From Vineibacter terrae (GTDB taxonomy: Bacteria; Pseudomonadota; Alphaproteobacteria; Reyranellales; Reyranellaceae): a stretch of DNA of 64,000 nucleotides. Shown piece after piece: positions 56,530 to 64,000 of the stretch (its first letter is position 1; each line of letters starts with the position of its first letter). The position numbers and the translations under genes are program-made. A model generated the notes under the pieces. It did no database searches, was not told the DNA's origin, and saw only the letters and a list, made by a program, of their open reading frames with translations. Location of the stretch: assembly GCF_008039615.1 (NCBI RefSeq), contig NZ_VDUZ01000041.1, positions 1 to 64,000 of the forward strand, in the 5' to 3' direction.

Positions 56530-56549
56530 CGCCCGGCGCCGCCGCGTAA
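55689..56549 (+). CDS. AraC-family transcriptional regulator
   Basis: A 286-residue AraC regulator: an N-terminal cupin-like ligand domain (about 10-150, [19 protein letters not shown]) and a C-terminal double helix-turn-helix (about 185-280, [19 protein letters not shown] and [20 protein letters not shown]). Start ATG 55689 with GAGGA upstream. Divergent from the acyl-CoA dehydrogenase pseudogene, which was probably its target. Confidence 0.9.
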   Translation: MARVDRRNMTRYWWDRHTQGLSLLRADFTTHEYPPHTHEAFVIAITETGGSVIKSRGQVEEAHPATLFVFNPAEPHAGWMGWSHRWRYRSLYLTQSAIDTVARGLGIDAVPYFTRNMFGDADLIDAFLALHRALEDGRDALHEQELLIGTFGRLYQRHGSGGGRIAAAPRDEGALRRAIDMMQARHAEALHLEALAQGVDLTEFQLIGLFKRTVGLTPHAYLTQIRLNAACRHLRQGVPPADAATSCGFYDQSALNKHFKRCYGITPLQFARAARNFRQYPPGAAA

Positions 56550-56586
56550 GCCTCGACGTCCCCGGACTGCGAGGATCCACGACGCG

Positions 56587-57303
56587 ATGGCCGCCCACCT
56601 GTACTGTCACGATCATCCGGAAACGCTGACGCTGCAGACCGAGGCGCTCGACGCGCGGCCGGGGCGCGTGCTGCTGGCGCAGTCGCCGTTCTACACCGGC
56701 GGCGGCGGCCAGCCGGCCGACCGCGGCGTGCTGCGCTGGAATGGCGGCGAGGCCGCCGTCACCGGCTTCGACCCGGTCGACGGCCAGCTCTGGCATGTGC
56801 TGGACGGCACCGCCGAGGTCGCCGGCCCCGTCGAGGCGGCGGTGGACCCGGCGTTCCGGCGCATGATGCGCCAGCTCCACACCGACACCCACATCCTCAA
56901 CGCCCTGGTCTACCAGGCCTTCGACGGCGCCCTGGTGACCGGCGTGCAGATGTACGACGACGGCACCGCGCGCATGGATTTCGACCTCCCCGGCGCCGAC
57001 AACGACCGCATCCGCGCGCTCGAGGCGCCGATCAACGCGGTGATCGCGCAGAACCTCGCGCTCAGCTTCAGCTATGTGCCGCTCGAGGAGGCCCAGGCGC
57101 AGCACGGCCTGATCCGCAGCCGCTCCGTGGCGCCGCCGCCCACGACCGACGGCAAGATCCGCATCGTCGAGATCACGGGACTCGACCGCCAGGCCTGCGG
57201 CGGCACCCACCTCGCGGCCACCGGCGACTCGCCGCCGATCCGCATCCTCAAGATCGACAACAAGGGCCGCCACAACCGCCGTGTGCGGATCGGGCTGGCG
57301 TAG
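56587..57303 (+). CDS. alaX: Alanyl-tRNA editing protein AlaX
   Basis: A 238-residue free-standing editing domain related to the C-terminal part of AlaRS, hydrolysing Ser- or Gly-tRNA(Ala). The zinc motif is complete: H98-x3-H102 (LHTDTH) and C204-x3-H208 (CGGTH). GGGGQPADRG near residue 40 is the conserved substrate loop. Confidence 0.93.
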   Translation: MAAHLYCHDHPETLTLQTEALDARPGRVLLAQSPFYTGGGGQPADRGVLRWNGGEAAVTGFDPVDGQLWHVLDGTAEVAGPVEAAVDPAFRRMMRQLHTDTHILNALVYQAFDGALVTGVQMYDDGTARMDFDLPGADNDRIRALEAPINAVIAQNLALSFSYVPLEEAQAQHGLIRSRSVAPPPTTDGKIRIVEITGLDRQACGGTHLAATGDSPPIRILKIDNKGRHNRRVRIGLA

Positions 57304-57325
57304 CCGCTCGTTGGCGGCCCGCCTC

Positions 57326-57775
57326 TCATGTCGGTGTCTGACCGCCGACGAGCGGGTTCACAACGTTGAAGCCAGCAAATCGGCCGAAATCTCGATCTGC
57401 CGACCAGAGTTCGCGTACACTATGCTGCCGACATAATGCCGCAACCCGGGCATCGTGGACCTGGGGTCCAACGACCTGCCCCCCGGCAACAAGCGCTCGC
57501 AGGGTTGGCCAATGTGTCACCGTCTCGGCCAGGAGCGCCAAGGTCGGCGATTCCAGCCAGGCATCAACCTGGTCAAGGGCTCGGGCCAAGGGTGTCGGTG
57601 GCGCATAGATACGTGGATGCGTCACGATGGCCAGGAACTCGTGGAGGCATGGCCAAGGAATGGCCCAGGTCGCGGGCCCCTCGGCTAGTTCCGCGATCCG
57701 CCGGGATGCAGTTTCGTGAAATGGCGAATCCACCCGGTGTGCGTAGACAAGAATGTTCGTGTCGACCGCGATCAC
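57326..57775 (-). CDS. VapC-type PIN-domain toxin
   Basis: A 149-residue PIN ribonuclease: acidic residues Asp5 (VDTNILV), Glu46 (LHEFL), Asp108 (VHDAR) and Asp127/129 (SADRDF) form the metal site. The start is GTG 57775, overlapping the antitoxin stop by 4 nt (GTGA), as usual for vapBC. It would cleave RNA when released from the antitoxin. Confidence 0.85.
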   Translation of the reverse strand: MIAVDTNILVYAHRVDSPFHETASRRIAELAEGPATWAIPWPCLHEFLAIVTHPRIYAPPTPLARALDQVDAWLESPTLALLAETVTHWPTLRALVAGGQVVGPQVHDARVAALCRQHSVRELWSADRDFGRFAGFNVVNPLVGGQTPT

Positions 57776-58017
57776 GCGCCGCGGCCCTCGTAGGCACGAT
57801 CGCGCAACCGGCCCCACGATGCCTGATCGAGATCGTCTTGCAGCCCCCTGCCCTTGAAGCTGGCCTGGCGCAGCTTGAAAGGCGCGACAGGCTTGGTCTC
57901 GGTCACGACGTGGCGCAGCCCGCGCTCCACCAGCATCCGCAACGTGACGCCTTCACGAGCTGCAAACTTGCGAGCCTCGCGTAGCAGCGAATCGGAAATT
58001 TCGATCGTCGTCTTCAT
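57772..58017 (-). CDS. VapB-type antitoxin
   Basis: An 81-residue protein with an N-terminal ribbon-helix-helix (MKTTIEISDSLLREARKFA, like type II VapB/ParD-like proteins) and a C-terminal toxin-binding tail rich in Arg and Gly. The start is ATG 58017. A perfect inverted repeat 25 nt upstream is its likely self-binding operator. Confidence 0.8.
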   Translation of the reverse strand: MKTTIEISDSLLREARKFAAREGVTLRMLVERGLRHVVTETKPVAPFKLRQASFKGRGLQDDLDQASWGRLRDRAYEGRGA

Positions 58018-58041
58018 GTGACCCATCCATACAGGTCCACT

Positions 58042-58059
58042 GATATGGGTAGCCATATC
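58042..58059. promoter_or_regulatory. Inverted-repeat operator of the vapBC pair
   Basis: GATATGG-GTAG-CCATATC, a perfect 7-bp inverted repeat in the promoter region 25 nt upstream of the antitoxin start. Ribbon-helix-helix antitoxins bind such palindromes to repress their own operon. Confidence 0.6.
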
Positions 58060-58179
58060 CTAATCGGCAACCTGGAACAAGCTGGAGGCGAACACGCAAA
58101 CCAGGGCGATCAAGGCACATGCTGTTGAGCCTCAGCATGTTCGATCTGAGCAGAGCGCCTGCGCAACGGCGCAGAACGC

Positions 58180-58758
58180 TCACCCCTTCTTCGCAAGATC
58201 CTCGACCTTGGGGGTGGGGCCGGAGCCGTCGATGACGTTGGGGCGGCCGGTATAGGCCTTGGCCAGCTCCATGTAGTGCAGCGCCGACCACTTGAAGACG
58301 TGCAGGTCCTTCTCGCCGATGTCGCGCATCTTCTGCGCCGGGTTGCCGGCCCACAGCTCGCCCGCCTTCACGACCTTGCCCGGCGGCACCAGCGCGCCGG
58401 CCGCCACCATGGCGCCGGTCTCGACCACGGCGCCGTCGAGCACCGTGGAGTGCATGCCGATGAAGGCGTCGTCCTGCACCGTGCAGGCATGCAGCAGCGC
58501 CAGGTGGCCGACGGTGACGTTGCGGCCCACGACCGTGCCCTGCCGGCCGGCGCTGACATGGATCACGGCGCCGTCCTGGATGTTGGAGTTGTCGCCGATC
58601 ACGATGCCGGGCCCGTCGCCGCGCAGCACGGCGTTGAACCAGATGCCGCACATGGCGCCGATCTCGACCTCGCCGATCAAGGTGGCGTTGGCGGCGATGA
58701 AGGCCGAGGGATCGACCCTGGGCACGAAGTTGTTGAACGGGACAATGAGTCCGGACAT
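58180..58758 (-). CDS. Gamma-carbonic-anhydrase-like (left-handed beta-helix) protein
   Basis: A 192-residue hexapeptide-repeat protein. The metal histidines of gamma-class carbonic anhydrases are visible: AVIHVSAG, VTVGHLALLHAC and IGMHSTVL. The start is ATG 58758 (58767 is possible). Members of this family may be carbonic anhydrases, CoA-linked PaaY-type thioesterases or inactive; the sequence cannot decide. A 24-nt hairpin (58117-58140) lies downstream. Confidence 0.88.
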   Translation of the reverse strand: MSGLIVPFNNFVPRVDPSAFIAANATLIGEVEIGAMCGIWFNAVLRGDGPGIVIGDNSNIQDGAVIHVSAGRQGTVVGRNVTVGHLALLHACTVQDDAFIGMHSTVLDGAVVETGAMVAAGALVPPGKVVKAGELWAGNPAQKMRDIGEKDLHVFKWSALHYMELAKAYTGRPNVIDGSGPTPKVEDLAKKG

Positions 58759-58919
58759 GGGCAGCATTCCTGGGTGGCGGCTTGCGATGGGACGGGTTTA
58801 CGCGGCGCTCCGCATGCCGTCGAGTCGCCCGGCGGCCGCCGTGACGCCCGTTCCGCCCACAGAAACACCCCGGCGCGCACGGGTGCGCGCCGGAGCGATG
58901 GCGGCAAGCGGCGCCCGGA

Positions 58920-60041
58920 TCAGCTATGGACCGTGACGACGGGGTTCAGCACCAGCCCGAAGCTGCGCAGCACGCCCAGCAGCTCGCGGTGCCCGAAGGC
59001 CTGGCATCCCGACGCGAAGCCTGCCCTGCGCGGCGCCTGCTGCAGCAGTGAATAGGCGGCATAGGCCTGCAGCAGGCCGGTCTGCTTGTAGTTGCAGTTG
59101 CCGTGGATCACGCAATGGGCGCGGCCCAGCGGGCCGGACGCGTGCACCGAATCGAGCGACGTGTTGATCCGCGGGTTCTCGCGCGGCGGCATGCCCGCCT
59201 GCACCGACGCCGCGATCTCGGCCAGCGCCGCCTCCTGCTGCTCGGGCGGCAGCGGCTTGATCTTCTCCTCCACCATCTTCTGCGTCGCCACGACGTTCAG
59301 CATCACCTCGCGCGCGAAGACGCCACCGACCACGCGGCAGTTGGCGACACGCGGATCGTCCTTGAACCAGATCGGATGGCTGGTGCCGCCCCATGGCAGC
59401 GCCAGGGCCGTCGCATGCTGGCCCGGCACGTTGACCTCGACGGTCTCGCTCTGGTTCCACTCCACCAGCTTGTTCTGCTGCAGGTGGTACCATTTGGCCT
59501 TGAGGATGGTGAAGATGGTCTGGGTCGAGGCGTAGGTCGGGAAGCCTTTCCACAGCACCAGGATGTCGAGCGTGTCCAGGCCCGGGGTCTCCAGGCAGAT
59601 GTTCGCGGCGATCTCGCCGGTCGTGTACATCTGGGCGATGCCCGGCGACAGCAGCAGCCCCTTGGCGGCGAAGGCCTTGTCCCACCGCGCCTGCGCGGCC
59701 AGCACCCAGTCCTGCTCGCCGGTCGTGTCGGTGTAGTGGCAGCCGGCGGCGAGGCAGGCCTCGACCACCTCGGGGCCGTGCTTGATGAACGGCCCCACCA
59801 TGCTGCTGACGACCCGCGCGCCGCTGAACAGCCGGGCCAGGGCATCGACATTGTGCTCGACGCCGACGACCTCGTAATCGGCCGTCTCGATGCCGGGGAT
59901 CTTCTCGACCACCGCCTGCACCCGCGCCTTGTCGCGCCCGGCGGCGATGAAGGGGACATTCAGCTCGCGCAGATACTCGCAGACCAGGCGGCCGGTGTAG
60001 CCGGACGCGCCGTAGACGACGACAGGCCTCTTGTCGCTCAT
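58920..60041 (-). CDS. Saccharopine-dehydrogenase-like oxidoreductase (DUF5938-like)
   Basis: A 373-residue protein with an N-terminal Rossmann domain (VVVYGASGYTGRLVCEYL) of the saccharopine-dehydrogenase/trans-enoyl-reductase type and a C-terminal domain with GGTSHPIWFKDD and HGNCNYKQTGLLQAYAAY, as in DUF5938-containing proteins. NAD(P)-linked, substrate unknown. Start ATG 60041, 37 nt after the SDR gene, so they share a transcript. Confidence 0.8.
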   Translation of the reverse strand: MSDKRPVVVYGASGYTGRLVCEYLRELNVPFIAAGRDKARVQAVVEKIPGIETADYEVVGVEHNVDALARLFSGARVVSSMVGPFIKHGPEVVEACLAAGCHYTDTTGEQDWVLAAQARWDKAFAAKGLLLSPGIAQMYTTGEIAANICLETPGLDTLDILVLWKGFPTYASTQTIFTILKAKWYHLQQNKLVEWNQSETVEVNVPGQHATALALPWGGTSHPIWFKDDPRVANCRVVGGVFAREVMLNVVATQKMVEEKIKPLPPEQQEAALAEIAASVQAGMPPRENPRINTSLDSVHASGPLGRAHCVIHGNCNYKQTGLLQAYAAYSLLQQAPRRAGFASGCQAFGHRELLGVLRSFGLVLNPVVTVHS

Positions 60042-60078
60042 GTTTCCCACCCTTGGCTCGTGTCTTGGTGCGGTTGCC

Positions 60079-60882
60079 TCACATGCCCATGCCGCCGTCG
60101 ACCGGCAGCCCGGCGCCGGTGATGAAGCGGGCCGCGTGCGAGCACAGGAACACGGCGGCATCCGCGACATCGCCGACCTCGCCCAGCCGGCCCAGCGGCG
60201 TCCGGCCGACCACGTCGCCGACGGCGGCATCGGTGGTGGGCCACAGCCCGACGGCCACCACGTCGCCCGCCAGCTTCATGCCCATGTCGGTGGGGATCAG
60301 CCCGGGGTAGATGCAGTTGACGCGCACGCCGTAGCCCAGCTTCCCGGCCTCCATCGCGCCGACCCGGGTCAGGCGGTCGACCGCCGACTTGGTGGCCGAA
60401 TAGCCGGCGATCGACGGGAACGCGATCGTGGCCGCGACCGACGAGATGTTGACGACCGCGCCGCCCTTGCCGGCCGCGCCGCCGGGCCGCATGGCGCGGA
60501 AGGCGTGCTTCATGCCCAGGCCGACGCCCACGATGTTGACGTCGAGCATGCGGCGCAGCGCCTCGGCATCGATGTCGACCACCAGCGACGTGATCTCGAT
60601 GCCGGCGTTGTTCACCAGGATGTCGAAGCCGCCGAGCGTCTCGACCGTGGCCGCGACCGCCGCCTGCCAGCTGGCATCGTCGCGCACATCGAGCGGCACG
60701 AAGCCGGCCTTGGCGCCGGTGCCGGCGATGGCGCCGGCGGTCTGCTCGCCGAGGTCGGCGAGGATGTCGCCGATCATCACGGCGGCGCCGGCCTTGGCCA
60801 GCGCCTGGGCGATGCTGGCGCCGATGCCGCGCGCACCGCCGGTGACCAGGGCCTTGCGCCCGGTCAGGTCGAAACTGCCCAT
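60079..60882 (-). CDS. Short-chain dehydrogenase/reductase
   Basis: A 267-residue classical SDR: cofactor motif TGGARGIG, NNAG, active site Ser and YSATK, and C-terminal GLPVDGG. Start ATG 60882 with GGAGG upstream. It oxidises or reduces a hydroxy/keto compound. Divergent from the TetR gene; a two-site operator lies between them. Confidence 0.93.
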   Translation of the reverse strand: MGSFDLTGRKALVTGGARGIGASIAQALAKAGAAVMIGDILADLGEQTAGAIAGTGAKAGFVPLDVRDDASWQAAVAATVETLGGFDILVNNAGIEITSLVVDIDAEALRRMLDVNIVGVGLGMKHAFRAMRPGGAAGKGGAVVNISSVAATIAFPSIAGYSATKSAVDRLTRVGAMEAGKLGYGVRVNCIYPGLIPTDMGMKLAGDVVAVGLWPTTDAAVGDVVGRTPLGRLGEVGDVADAAVFLCSHAARFITGAGLPVDGGMGM

Positions 60883-60986
60883 ATGGGAATCCTCCAGCAT
60901 TGTTTTGAACCGAGCCTTGGCGGCGCGAGGGCCGCTACGCGGCAAGGCGCTTCGCCGGCCGCAGACAGTTCTGATGCAAATTTCCA

Positions 60987-61020
60987 TGACAAGTGTCAAG
61001 ATTTTATTTTGACAAGTGTA
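60987..61020. promoter_or_regulatory. Two-site TetR-type operator in the divergent promoter
   Basis: TGACAAGTGTCA (60987-60998, a near-perfect palindrome TGACA-AG-TGTCA) and TGACAAGTGTA (61010-61020) are direct copies 23 bp apart, about two helical turns. The second overlaps TTGACA, a -35-like box on the plus strand. A TetR dimer pair could control both the SDR operon and its own gene. Confidence 0.6.
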
Positions 61021-61146
61021 TAAATACCCATTCAAATAAAGTTAAATGAGGGGCGCAATAAGGCCGGCACCGGATCAATCATCGCTTGATCGCGGTGGCG
61101 TCCGTCCGTATGCCCACGAGACAGGCCCTTTCACGACGGGATCGAG

Positions 61147-61785
61147 ATGGCGTCCGCAGCAATCGAGCAACTGGAGCGGAGCCAGCGTCGGCGCCTCGAC
61201 AAGTTCAACGAGCGGCGGACCGAGCTGGCCCAGGCGGCGCTGCAGACGCTGTCGGAGCTGGGCTACGCCCGCACCAGCCTGCGCGAGATCGCCCAGAACT
61301 CCGCCTTCTCGCACGGCGTGCTGCACTACTATTTCGCCGACAAGGTCGACCTGATCATGTGCTGCGTGCGCCACTACAAGGCGCAATGCGTCACCCGCTA
61401 CGACCACATCATCGCCAGCGCTTCCAGCTACGACGAGATGACGGACGGCTTCGTGGCGGCCATGGCCCAGACCCTGACCGACGAGGCGACGCTGCACCGC
61501 CTCTGGTACGACCTGCGGGCGCAATCCTTGTTCGAGCCGGCATTCCGCGCCGACGTGGCGGAGATCGACAAGAGCCTTCAGGACATGATCTGGCGCATCA
61601 TCGCCCGGCTGGCCGAGCTGGCGGGAGCGCCCCAGACGCTACCGCCCCCCCTGCTCTACGCGATGTTCGACGGCCTCTTTCAGCAGGCGCTGCTGAAGCA
61701 TTTGTCCGGCGATGCCGGCGCCGCCGCCGAGCTGCAGGCCGGCATCCGCCTGCTCCTGTCCCGCATCTTCCCCGCGGCGGCGTAG
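61147..61785 (+). CDS. TetR/AcrR-family transcriptional regulator
   Basis: A 212-residue TetR regulator: N-terminal helix-turn-helix (ELAQAALQTLSELGYARTSL and then SFSHGVLHYYFADKVDL-like recognition helix region) and a helical ligand domain. Divergent from the SDR and DUF5938-like genes, which it most likely controls through the 60987-61020 sites. Ligand unknown. Confidence 0.9.
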   Translation: MASAAIEQLERSQRRRLDKFNERRTELAQAALQTLSELGYARTSLREIAQNSAFSHGVLHYYFADKVDLIMCCVRHYKAQCVTRYDHIIASASSYDEMTDGFVAAMAQTLTDEATLHRLWYDLRAQSLFEPAFRADVAEIDKSLQDMIWRIIARLAELAGAPQTLPPPLLYAMFDGLFQQALLKHLSGDAGAAAELQAGIRLLLSRIFPAAA

Positions 61786-61818
61786 AGTACGCCGCCGGCA
61801 CTGCCCGGGCGGCCTATC

Positions 61819-62700
61819 TCACTTGCCGTCCAGCATGCGGATGATGCCGGAGAAGTCCTGCGCGCCGCGGCCTGAATTGACGAACAGGCTGAAGAGCTGC
61901 GCCGCTTCCGCGCCCAGGGGCGTGGTGGCGTTGGCGGCACGGGCGGCCTCCTGCGCCAGCAGGAGGTCCTTCAGCATCATCGCGGCAGTGAAGCCGGCCT
62001 GATAGTCGCGGTTGGCGGGCGAGGTCGGCACCGGGCCCGGCACCGGGCAGTAGGTCGTGAGCGACCAGCACTGGCCGGACGAGGTCGAGGCCACGTCGAA
62101 CAGCTTCTGCGCATCGAGCCCCAGCCGCTTGGCCAGCATGAAGGCTTCCGACACGGCGAGCATCGACACGCCCAGGATCATGTTGTTGCAGATCTTCGCC
62201 GCCTGGCCGTTGCCGCTGCCGCCGGCATGGACGATGTTCTTGCCCATCTTCTCGAGGAACGGCCTGGCGCGCGCGAACGCCGCATCGGCGCCGCCGACCA
62301 TGAAGGTGAGCGTGCCGGCCGCGGCGCCGCCGGTGCCGCCCGACACCGGCGCGTCCACCATCTCCATGCCGGCCTTGGCCGCCGCGGCCGCGACGACACG
62401 CGCGCTCTCGACGTCGATGGTCGAGCAGTCGATGAGCAGCGTGCCCTTGGCGGCGGCGCCGATCACCGTGCCCTCGTAGACCTCGCGCACATGCTTGCCG
62501 GCCGGCAGCATCGTGACCACCACCTCGGCGCCCTTCACGGCATCGGCGATGCTGGCGGCCTTGCTGGCGCCGTTGGCCACCGCGGCCGCGACAGCCTGGT
62601 CCGACAAGTCGTAGGCTGCCACCTGGTGCTGCGCCTTCGCGAGGTTGGCCGCCATCGGCCCGCCCATGTTGCCCAGCCCGATGAATGCGATCCGCGCCAT
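61819..62700 (-). CDS. mmsB: 3-hydroxyisobutyrate dehydrogenase
   Basis: A 293-residue beta-hydroxyacid dehydrogenase of valine degradation, oxidising 3-hydroxyisobutyrate to methylmalonate semialdehyde. N-terminal FIGLGNMGGPMAANL, substrate loop DAPVSGGTGGA and the catalytic-Lys region GNGQAAKICNN are all present. Full family length. Confidence 0.93.
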   Translation of the reverse strand: MARIAFIGLGNMGGPMAANLAKAQHQVAAYDLSDQAVAAAVANGASKAASIADAVKGAEVVVTMLPAGKHVREVYEGTVIGAAAKGTLLIDCSTIDVESARVVAAAAAKAGMEMVDAPVSGGTGGAAAGTLTFMVGGADAAFARARPFLEKMGKNIVHAGGSGNGQAAKICNNMILGVSMLAVSEAFMLAKRLGLDAQKLFDVASTSSGQCWSLTTYCPVPGPVPTSPANRDYQAGFTAAMMLKDLLLAQEAARAANATTPLGAEAAQLFSLFVNSGRGAQDFSGIIRMLDGK

Positions 62701-62765
62701 GATGTCTCCTCCACTGCGATGCGTCTATTTCGACCGGAACGGAGAAGCGGGCAAGAGGGTCTTCA

Positions 62766-62910
62766 CCTCTCCCGCAAGCGGGAGAGGTCGACGGGCGCGA
62801 AGCGCCCGGCGGGCGAGGGCTTTCACACGCGATATCGCGTCCCTGGCCCCTCACCTTCCCATCGTGCTGCGCACGATGGGCCCCTTCCTCTCCCGCTTGC
62901 GGGAGAGGAG
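62766..62910. repeat. Palindromic GC-rich element, second family, diverged copy
   Basis: Outer arms CCTCTCCCGCAAGCGGGAGA and its complement at the right end; inner GGGCGCGAAGCGCCC hairpin. Related in layout to 28843-28986. It lies between the two valine-degradation genes. Confidence 0.7.
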
Positions 62911-62920
62911 AATACGCCCC

Positions 62921-63994
62921 TCAATCGAACACGAGATCGTTGGCCACCGGCTCGAAATGCGCCTCGACCATCTGCGCCGTGACGCCCTCGATGGTCGGCG
63001 GATTCCACTTGGGGCTCTGGTCCTTGTCGATCAGGACCGCGCGCACGCCCTCGTAGAAATCCTCGCCCGGCCGCATGCAGGCCTGCGCCATGCGGTACTC
63101 GATCGTCATCGAGTCCTCGAACGAGTGGTTGGCGCAGCGGCGCAGCTGCTCGAGCGTGATCTTCATCGCCGTCGGCGACATCTTGGACAGCACGTCGATC
63201 TGCTTGTGCGCCCAGTCGCTGTTGTGCGCCCGCAGCTTGGTGATGACCTCCTGCAGCGTCGTGGCCGAGAAGCAGCGGTCGATATCGCCGATGATCGCCG
63301 GCAAGGTCGGCGTGCCGGGATCGGCCGCGAACGTCGCCACCACGGCATCGACCTTGCGCCGCGCGTTCTCGCCCGAGAGGTCGGCTGCGCCCAGCGCCGC
63401 CACGAGTTCGGCCAGCCTGGCGCTGGGCACATGGGCCTGCACGATGCCAGCCCACAGCGCATCGGCGACCTTGAGGCGGTGGCCCGTCAGCGCCAGGAAG
63501 GCGCCCAGCGCGCCGCGCAGCCGGCACAGGAAGTAGCCGCCGCCGACATCGGGGAACAGCCCGATCGCCGTCTCGGGCATCGCGAACAGGAACTTCTCGG
63601 TGGCGATCGAATGCGAGCCATGCACCGAGAGGCCGACCCCGCCGCCCATGTCGATGCCGTCGATCAGGCTGATCCAGGGCTTGCGGTAGCGGTAGATGCG
63701 GCGGTTGACGATGTACTCCTCACGGAAGAAGTCGCGGCGCAGCGTGCCGTCCGGCTCGTCGCGCATCTCGCGGTAGAGGCCGGCCACGTCGCCGCCGGCG
63801 CAGAACGCGCGCTCGCCGGCGCCGCGCAGCACCACGGCCTTGACCGCTGGGTCGTCCTCCCATGCCGGCAGCACCCGCTCCATCTCGCGAATCATGGGCA
63901 GGGTCAGCGCGTTGAGCGCCTTGGGCCGGTTGAGCGTGATCAGCCCGAGGCCGTGCTGGATGTCGAAAAGAATCTCAGGTTTGGTCGTCAACAC
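62921..63994 (-). CDS. 3-hydroxyisobutyryl-CoA hydrolase (possibly incomplete at its N-terminus)
   Basis: A 357-residue crotonase-fold hydrolase of valine degradation, releasing 3-hydroxyisobutyrate from its CoA ester. GLGLITLNRPKALNALTLPM, the oxyanion-hole CAGGDVAGLY, GGGVGLSVHGSH and MPETAIGLFPDVGG match the family, as does the C-terminal GVRAVLIDKDQSPKWNP, specific for hydroxyisobutyryl-CoA hydrolases. The GTG at 63994 is 6 nt from the window edge; the true start may be outside. It pairs with the next gene, 3-hydroxyisobutyrate dehydrogenase. Confidence 0.9.
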   Translation of the reverse strand: MLTTKPEILFDIQHGLGLITLNRPKALNALTLPMIREMERVLPAWEDDPAVKAVVLRGAGERAFCAGGDVAGLYREMRDEPDGTLRRDFFREEYIVNRRIYRYRKPWISLIDGIDMGGGVGLSVHGSHSIATEKFLFAMPETAIGLFPDVGGGYFLCRLRGALGAFLALTGHRLKVADALWAGIVQAHVPSARLAELVAALGAADLSGENARRKVDAVVATFAADPGTPTLPAIIGDIDRCFSATTLQEVITKLRAHNSDWAHKQIDVLSKMSPTAMKITLEQLRRCANHSFEDSMTIEYRMAQACMRPGEDFYEGVRAVLIDKDQSPKWNPPTIEGVTAQMVEAHFEPVANDLVFD

Positions 63995-64000
63995 GATGCT

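Overview
This is a high-GC chromosomal window of a Gram-negative bacterium, most likely an alphaproteobacterium. The reasons are the Mla/MCE lipid-transport locus, a class I PHA synthase, TRAP and Bug-type solute uptake systems, many CoA-dependent catabolic genes, an FNR/FixK-type box before a usp-hemN operon, and a dispersed palindromic repeat family. No genus can be named from the sequence alone. Nothing here looks like a prophage, CRISPR array or plasmid backbone. Mobile DNA is limited to an IS481-like element end cut by the left edge and an IS1595-type transposase fragment.

Region by region. 1-5 kb: an IS end running into the 3' end of a LysR regulator, then a very long fused two-half ABC exporter. 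5.3-6.3 kb: transposase fragment, a small unknown ORF and repeats. 6.3-12.2 kb: a five-gene minus-strand operon joined by 4-nt overlaps (cyclase-like sensor, MlaE permease, ABC ATPase-like protein, MCE protein, TPR lipoprotein). Its ATPase has lost the P-loop and its cyclase domain looks inactive. 12.3-17.8 kb: nitroreductase, CMD-family protein, a catalytically dead caspase-like protein with a peptidoglycan-binding tail, a Ser/Thr kinase and an OmpA-type lipoprotein. 18.0-21.5 kb: tRNA-Glu, then a microaerobic-type group (usp, hemN, hemerythrin) behind an FNR/FixK-like box.

21.9-36.6 kb is the most interesting region. A CoA-transferase/amidohydrolase pair and hydantoinase A/B genes lie beside a minus-strand operon whose first gene is a selenoprotein. 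An in-frame TGA at 32775-32777 sits inside a Cys-Sec-Gly-Ser-Cys (UGSC) motif, followed by a bacterial-SECIS-like hairpin, and the reading frame stays open for another 471 codons. The next genes are a paralogue of its C-terminal domain and a thioredoxin-reductase-like flavoprotein. A TRAP transporter is transcribed divergently. Together these look like a redox/catabolic module for an unknown compound.

36.6-48.2 kb: two minus-strand acyl-CoA/ketone operons. One is Bug receptor, AMP ligase and thiolase, with a MarR gene and a perfect MarR-like operator. The other is DUF35, thiolase and a Baeyer-Villiger-type monooxygenase. recJ lies between them. 47.2-51.4 kb: glpX, homoserine dehydrogenase, an aminotransferase and a small lipoprotein. 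51.5-64 kb: phaC, an acyltransferase, an acyl-CoA dehydrogenase pseudogene, an AraC regulator, AlaX, a VapBC pair, a gamma-carbonic-anhydrase-like protein, a DUF5938-like dehydrogenase and an SDR divergent from a TetR regulator, and two valine-degradation genes at the right edge.
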